64,000 nucleotides of DNA from Ramlibacter algicola. Its GTDB lineage: Bacteria > Pseudomonadota > Gammaproteobacteria > Burkholderiales > Burkholderiaceae_C. The position numbers and the translations under genes were made by a program. This document shows positions 59,942 through 64,000 of this stretch, in pieces. Under the pieces are notes generated by a model. The model was given only the letters and a program-made list of their open reading frames with translations, was not told where the DNA came from and made no database searches. Positions within the stretch are counted from its first letter, which is position 1. Each line of letters starts with the position of its first letter. The DNA is taken from NCBI RefSeq assembly GCF_016641735.1, contig NZ_JAEDAO010000001.1:2976001-3040000 (forward strand). Direction: 5' to 3'.

Positions 59942-60955
59942 ATGCTGAAACTCAATGCACTTGTCCGGTCGGTCCCGACCGTCTTCGCCCTCGCGGCGGC
60001 AGCGTCGTTCGCGGCGCCCGCCTTCGCGGCCTGGGAACCCGCCAAGCCCGTCGAGTTCGTCGTGCCCGCAGGCACCGGCGGTGGTGCCGACCAGATGGCC
60101 CGCCTCATCCAGGGCGTCGTGGTCAAGCACAACCTGATGAAGCAGCCGCTGGTGGTCGTCAACAAGTCCGGCGGCGCCGGCGCCGAGGGCTTCCTCGACG
60201 TCAAGAACGCCAAGGGCGACCCCCACAAGATCGTCGTGACGCTGTCCAACCTGTTCACGACGCCGCTCGCGACCGGCGTGCCGTTCAACTGGCGCGACAT
60301 GACGCCGGTGACGATGATGGCGCTGGACAACTTCGTGCTGTGGGTCAACGCCGACACGCCGTACAAGTCCGCCAAGGACTACGTCGAGGCGGTCAAGAAG
60401 GCCGGCCCGAGCAAGATGAAGATGGGCGGCACCGGCTCCAAGCAGGAAGACCAGATCATCACCGCCGCCATCGAGAAGGCCACCGGCACCAAGTTCATCT
60501 ACGTGCCGTTCAAGGGCGGCGGCGAAGTGGCCGTGCAGCTGGTGGGCAAGCACGTGGATTCGACGGTGAACAACCCGATCGAGGCCGTGGCCCAGTGGCG
60601 CGCCAACCAGGTCCGGGCGCTGTGCGTGTTCGACGAGAAGCGCATGCCGTACAAGGACAAGATCACCGACTCGCAGGCCTGGGGCGACGTGCCCACCTGC
60701 AGCGAAGCGGGCATCCCCACCACGTACACGATGCTGCGCGGCATCTTCATGGCGCCCGGCGTCACGAAGGAGCAGACCCAGTACTACGTCGACCTGCTCA
60801 AGAAGGTGCGCGAGACGCCCGAGTGGAAGGACTACATGAACAAGGGCGCCTTCAACCAGACGTCGATGGACGGCGACAAGTTCACCGAGTGGCTGGGCAA
60901 GGCCGAGCAGACCCACCGCGACCTGATGAAGGACAACGGCTGGCTGGCCAAGTAA
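59942..60955 (+). CDS. tctC: TctC-type periplasmic receptor of a tripartite tricarboxylate transporter
   Basis: 337 residues. Signal peptide ends near AFAA (29-30). The receptor start is KPVEFVVPAGTGGGADQMAR, a TctC variant of the Bug signature, then VVVNKSGGAGAEGFLDVKNA and YVPFKGGGEVAVQLVGKHVD. It captures a carboxylate (citrate-like or another di/tricarboxylate) for the TctAB pump that follows. Preceded by a 180-base leader with the FNR-like dyad. The next gene starts 87 bases on. Confidence 0.9.
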   Translation: MLKLNALVRSVPTVFALAAAASFAAPAFAAWEPAKPVEFVVPAGTGGGADQMARLIQGVVVKHNLMKQPLVVVNKSGGAGAEGFLDVKNAKGDPHKIVVTLSNLFTTPLATGVPFNWRDMTPVTMMALDNFVLWVNADTPYKSAKDYVEAVKKAGPSKMKMGGTGSKQEDQIITAAIEKATGTKFIYVPFKGGGEVAVQLVGKHVDSTVNNPIEAVAQWRANQVRALCVFDEKRMPYKDKITDSQAWGDVPTCSEAGIPTTYTMLRGIFMAPGVTKEQTQYYVDLLKKVRETPEWKDYMNKGAFNQTSMDGDKFTEWLGKAEQTHRDLMKDNGWLAK

Positions 60956-61042
60956 GCCCGCCCCCGGGGGCCGCGGGCCATCGCCCGCGCGCCCTGCAGT
61001 CTTGAACCCACAGGCCGCGAACCGCGGCAGGAGCCCTCCCCC

Positions 61043-61561
61043 ATGGACCAGCAGGACACCGCCGCCACCGGCTCGCGCGGCGTGGCCACGTTCACCGTCG
61101 AGATCTTCATCGCGGTGCTCATCTTCGCTTTCGGCCTCACCGTGCTGTTCGGCAGCCGCAATCTCGGCTCGGGCTGGACCAGCGACGGTCCGGGCGCCGG
61201 CTACTTCCCCTTCTACATCGGCCTGATCCTGTGCATCGCCTCGGCCGGCACGATCTGGCAGACGATGCGCGCGGGTCGCGGCGACGGCGAGGTGTTCGCC
61301 GACGGCGAACAGATCAAGCGCGTGCTGACCGTGCTGGTGCCCGCGGGCATCTACGTCGCCGCCATCTGGGTGCTGGGCCTGTACATCGCCTCGGCGATCT
61401 ACATCGCCGGCTTCATGATCATCCTGGGCAAGTTCTCGCCCCTCAAGAGCGTGGTGGTGGCGCTGGTGTTCAGCGCGCTGTTCTTCGCGATGTTCGAAGT
61501 GTGGTTCAAGGTGCCCCTGTACAAGGGCCTGATGGATCCGCTGCGCTTCCTCGGCTACTGA
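61043..61561 (+). CDS. tctB: Tripartite tricarboxylate transporter, small membrane subunit TctB
   Basis: A 172-residue protein with four spans. FTVEIFIAVLIFAFGLTVLF forms the first span; SGWTSDGPGAGYFPFYIGLI is the TctB family motif; AAIWVLGLYIASAIYIAGFM and FSALFFAMFEVWFKVPLYKG follow. It stabilises TctA and links the complex. 18 bases before tctA. Confidence 0.92.
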   Translation: MDQQDTAATGSRGVATFTVEIFIAVLIFAFGLTVLFGSRNLGSGWTSDGPGAGYFPFYIGLILCIASAGTIWQTMRAGRGDGEVFADGEQIKRVLTVLVPAGIYVAAIWVLGLYIASAIYIAGFMIILGKFSPLKSVVVALVFSALFFAMFEVWFKVPLYKGLMDPLRFLGY

Positions 61562-61579
61562 TCTCCCGGATTTCCACGC

Positions 61580-63109
61580 ATGAACGAAATCAGCGCCCTG
61601 CTCCACGGCTTCAGCGTCATCCTGACGCCGACCAACCTGCTGCTCATGATGGTCGGCATCACGCTCGGCGTGCTGATCGGCGTGCTGCCCGGCCTGGGCG
61701 GCGCCAACGGCGTCGCCATCCTGCTGCCGCTCACGTTCTCGATGTCGCCCACCTCGGCGATCATCATGCTGTCGTGCATCTACTGGGGCGCCCTGTTCGG
61801 CGGCGCCATCACGTCGATCCTGTTCAACATCCCGGGCGAGCCGTGGTCGGTGGCCACCACCTTCGACGGCTACCCGATGGCGCAGCAGGGGCAGGCGGGC
61901 GCCGCGCTGACCGCGGCGTTCACGTCGTCCTTCATCGGTGCGCTGCTGGCGGTGATCATGATCACCTTCCTGGCGCCGCTGGTGGCCAAGTTCGCGCTGC
62001 AGTTCGGTCCACCGGAGTTCTTCGCGGTCTACCTGCTGACGTTCTGCAGCTTCGTGGGCATGGGCAAGGGCTCGCCGTTCAAGATCCTCGCGTCCATGGG
62101 CATCGGCTTCGCGCTCGCCGCGGTCGGCATGGACACGGTCACGGGCCAGCTGCGCCTGACCTTCGGGATCGAGGAGCTGATGCGCGGCTTCGACTTCCTG
62201 ATCGCCGTGATCGGCCTGTTCGGCATCGGCGAGATCCTGCTGTCGATGGAAGAAGGCCTCGCCTTCTCCGGCAAGTCCGCCAAGATCAACCCGAAGGTGG
62301 TGTTCGAGACCTGGAAGCAGCTGCCCCGGTACTGGATGACGTCGCTGCGCAGCGCGCTCGTGGGCATCTGGATGGGCATCACGCCCGGCGGCGCGACGCC
62401 CGCTTCCTTCATGAGCTACGGCCTGGCCAAGAAGATGTCGCGCGACGGCGCCAAGTTCGGCACCGGCCAGCTCGAAGGCGTGGTCGCGCCCGAAACCGCG
62501 GCGCACGCCGCCGGCACCAGCGCGCTGCTGCCGATGCTGGCGCTGGGCATCCCCGGCTCGCCGACGGCGGCCGTGCTGCTGGGCGGCCTGCTGATCTGGG
62601 GCCTGCAGCCCGGCCCGCTGCTGTTCGTCGAGCAGAAGGACTTCGTCTGGGGCCTGATCGCCAGCATGTACCTGGGCAACATCGCCGGCCTGATCGTGGT
62701 GCTGACCACGGTGCCGCTGTTCGCGTCGATCCTGCGCATCCCGTTCTCGATCATCGCGCCCATCATCGTGGTCATCTGCGCCATCGGCGCCTACACGGTG
62801 CACAACGCGATGCTGGACGTGTGGCTGATGCTGCTGTTCGGCCTGGTCGGCTACATCTTCAAGAAGCTCGACTATCCGCTCGCGCCGCTGGTGCTGGCGC
62901 TGGTGCTGGGCGACAAGGCCGAGGACTCGTTCCGCCAGGCGATGCTGGTGTCGCAGGGCGACCTGTCGATCATGGTGTCCAACCCGCTGGTGGGCACCAT
63001 CACCGGGCTGGCGCTGCTGCTGCTGGTGTGGCCGCTGATCTCCAAGGCGCTGGCCAAGGTGCGCAAGCCCAAGGCGCAGCAGTTCGCCGCCGAACAACCC
63101 GTCGACTGA
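61580..63109 (+). CDS. tctA: Tripartite tricarboxylate transporter, large membrane subunit TctA
   Basis: A 509-residue inner-membrane pump with about 12 spans. Typical TctA segments: GVLIGVLPGLGGANGVAILL, YWGALFGGAITSILFNIPGE, GAAPASFMSYGLAKK-like GGATPASFMSYGLAKKMSRD, ALGIPGSPTAAVLLGGLLIW and a C-terminal KKLDYPLAPLVLALVLG. It couples carboxylate uptake to a cation gradient. It could also serve the orphan Bug receptors in this window. Confidence 0.94.
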   Translation: MNEISALLHGFSVILTPTNLLLMMVGITLGVLIGVLPGLGGANGVAILLPLTFSMSPTSAIIMLSCIYWGALFGGAITSILFNIPGEPWSVATTFDGYPMAQQGQAGAALTAAFTSSFIGALLAVIMITFLAPLVAKFALQFGPPEFFAVYLLTFCSFVGMGKGSPFKILASMGIGFALAAVGMDTVTGQLRLTFGIEELMRGFDFLIAVIGLFGIGEILLSMEEGLAFSGKSAKINPKVVFETWKQLPRYWMTSLRSALVGIWMGITPGGATPASFMSYGLAKKMSRDGAKFGTGQLEGVVAPETAAHAAGTSALLPMLALGIPGSPTAAVLLGGLLIWGLQPGPLLFVEQKDFVWGLIASMYLGNIAGLIVVLTTVPLFASILRIPFSIIAPIIVVICAIGAYTVHNAMLDVWLMLLFGLVGYIFKKLDYPLAPLVLALVLGDKAEDSFRQAMLVSQGDLSIMVSNPLVGTITGLALLLLVWPLISKALAKVRKPKAQQFAAEQPVD

Positions 63110-63125
63110 ACCTGGAGGACGCCAC

Positions 63126-63959
63126 ATGCCGGTCATCGCGCTCACGCAGGAGATGGGGTCGCTGGCCAAGGACGTCGCCTTGCGCCTTGGCGAAGTCGGC
63201 AAGCTGACGGTGCTGTCGAACGAGATCGTCGACAACATCGCGGGCCGCATGCAGGTGCCGCACAGCCTGGTGCGCCGGCTGCGCGAAGGCAAGGCCGGCT
63301 TGCGCGAACGCCGCGCGGCCGATCCGCGCGACGTCGCCGCCTTCACCGCCGAGGAAGTGTTCGCCCAGGCCGAGCGCGGCAACGTCGTGCTGCGCGGCTG
63401 GGGCGCCACCTGCCTGCTGCGGCCGGTGCGCCACGTGCTGCGCGTGCGCATCACGCGCCCGTTCGCCTCGCGCGTGCAGTGGGTCATGGACGACACCGGC
63501 CTGGACCGCGCCGCCGCCGAGGACGAAGTGCGCCGCAGCGACGGCGCGCACACCGCGCGCATGCAGTCGCTGTTCAACGTGACCTGGGGCGATCCCCTGC
63601 TCTACGACGTGGTGCTCAACACCGACCGGGTTTCGGTCGACACCTGCGCCGACACCATCCTGCACATGGCGGCGCGGCCCGACTTCCAGGAGACCGACGA
63701 CACCCGCGCGGTGCTCGCCGGCCTGGCGCTCAGCGCCCGCGTGCGCGCCGCCCTGCGCGCCAACAGCTCCACGTCGGAGGTCGACGTGCACGTCACCGCG
63801 CGCGAGGGCCGCGTCACGCTCTCCGGCATCGTCCTGGACCCGAAGGAAAAGGTCGAAGCCGCCCGCGTCGCGTCGTCGGTCGCCGGCGTCGGCAACGTCG
63901 ATGACCAGCTGCGCGTGATGCAAGTCACGCGCAAGTTCGCGCACGCGAAGACGAACTGA
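63126..63959 (+). CDS. Cytidylate-kinase-like domain fused to a BON domain
   Basis: 277 residues. Residues 1-200 match the cytidylate-kinase-like family (MPVIALTQEMGSLAKDVALR, VVLRGWGATCLLR, HVLRVRITRPFASRVQWVM), but the P-loop reads QEMGSLAKD, so the usual GSGG/GK kinase loop is degenerate. Residues about 205-270 form a BON domain (EVDVHVTAREGRVTLSGIVL, then VASSVAGVGNVDDQLRVMQV), usually periplasmic or membrane-binding; no signal peptide is present. It starts 16 bases after tctA, so it is in the transporter operon. A nucleotide- or ligand-sensing helper is possible; function unknown. Confidence 0.75.
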   Translation: MPVIALTQEMGSLAKDVALRLGEVGKLTVLSNEIVDNIAGRMQVPHSLVRRLREGKAGLRERRAADPRDVAAFTAEEVFAQAERGNVVLRGWGATCLLRPVRHVLRVRITRPFASRVQWVMDDTGLDRAAAEDEVRRSDGAHTARMQSLFNVTWGDPLLYDVVLNTDRVSVDTCADTILHMAARPDFQETDDTRAVLAGLALSARVRAALRANSSTSEVDVHVTAREGRVTLSGIVLDPKEKVEAARVASSVAGVGNVDDQLRVMQVTRKFAHAKTN

Positions 63960-64000
63960 AACTCCAGGTTTCCGCCGAACGCCGCACGCCCGTGCGGCGT

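Noticed and set aside
59900..63577. A 1225-codon minus-strand open reading opposite the tct operon
   Set aside because: His/Arg/Gln/Ala-rich composition typical of an antisense shadow; the plus-strand tctCBA genes are clear families.
1..64000. CRISPR arrays
   Set aside because: The repeats are palindromic and irregularly spaced, with no regular repeat-spacer pattern and no cas genes.
1..64000. tRNA or rRNA genes
   Set aside because: No GGTTCRANYCC arm with a fitting cloverleaf and no rRNA motif was seen by reading.

Overview
The window is chromosomal DNA from a high-GC betaproteobacterium, most likely Burkholderiales and probably Comamonadaceae. This rests on four Bug/TctC-type tricarboxylate-transporter receptors, the zapA - 6S RNA - TauE/SafE order, a GudD/GarD/KdgD sugar-acid operon, a B12-riboswitch btu operon and dense intergenic palindromic repeats. 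Genus is not determined. I see no tRNA or rRNA gene, CRISPR array, complete insertion sequence or prophage.

Layout: (1) 1-2689, tail of a branched-chain amino-acid (Liv) ABC transporter operon, minus strand. (2) 2888-5981, a short stretch of clearly lower GC holding two unusual convergent genes: a two-helix membrane protein resembling AbiC-type abortive-infection proteins, and a 781-residue protein with two tandem nucleotide-hydrolase-like (TIR/deoxyribosyltransferase-like) domains fused to a P-loop ATPase. This is the best candidate for an undescribed, probably anti-phage, system. (3) 6006-17795, aminotransferase, PHB-depolymerase-like esterase, YflT/DUF2382 stress cluster, dienelactone hydrolase, YihY, MFS, a MerR-controlled DUF2938/flavodoxin/DUF2798 operon and an IclR regulator, separated by repeat clusters. 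(4) 17881-26232, two Bug-receptor catabolic clusters with RraA aldolase, two 2-hydroxyacid dehydrogenases, gamma-glutamyltransferase and an orphan sensor kinase. (5) 26357-32302, the D-glucarate/galactarate operon kdgD - Bug receptor - garD - gudD with its FadR-type regulator; both carry the same palindromic operator. (6) 32365-41877, assorted metabolic genes, an NhaP-type antiporter, AzlCD, endonuclease III and CrcB. (7) 41878-51455, an MdtABC/OprM-like tetrapartite efflux operon. (8) 51771-57995, a universal stress protein and the riboswitch-controlled B12 uptake operon btuB - cobalamin-binding protein - btuF - btuC - btuD. (9) 58069-58886, zapB-like gene, zapA and 6S RNA. (10) 58957-63959, a TauE/SafE permease and a complete tctCAB-type transporter operon that ends in a cytidylate-kinase-like/BON fusion, with an FNR-like box upstream.

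Three kinds of dispersed repeat run through the window. Family A combines GC-rich palindromes reading like TTCCCGCCTTCGCGGGAA or TTCCGGCTTTCGCCGGAA, usually ending in AATGAC, and occupies about sixteen loci. One copy lies in frame inside an esterase gene, one supplies the stop codon of another gene, and two flank a decayed GIY-YIG nuclease gene. Family B consists of about 95-base hairpins built from CTCTGCG/CTTCTGCG units, at three loci. A single copy of a CTCTCCC-type hairpin encodes the C-terminus of an RND pump.
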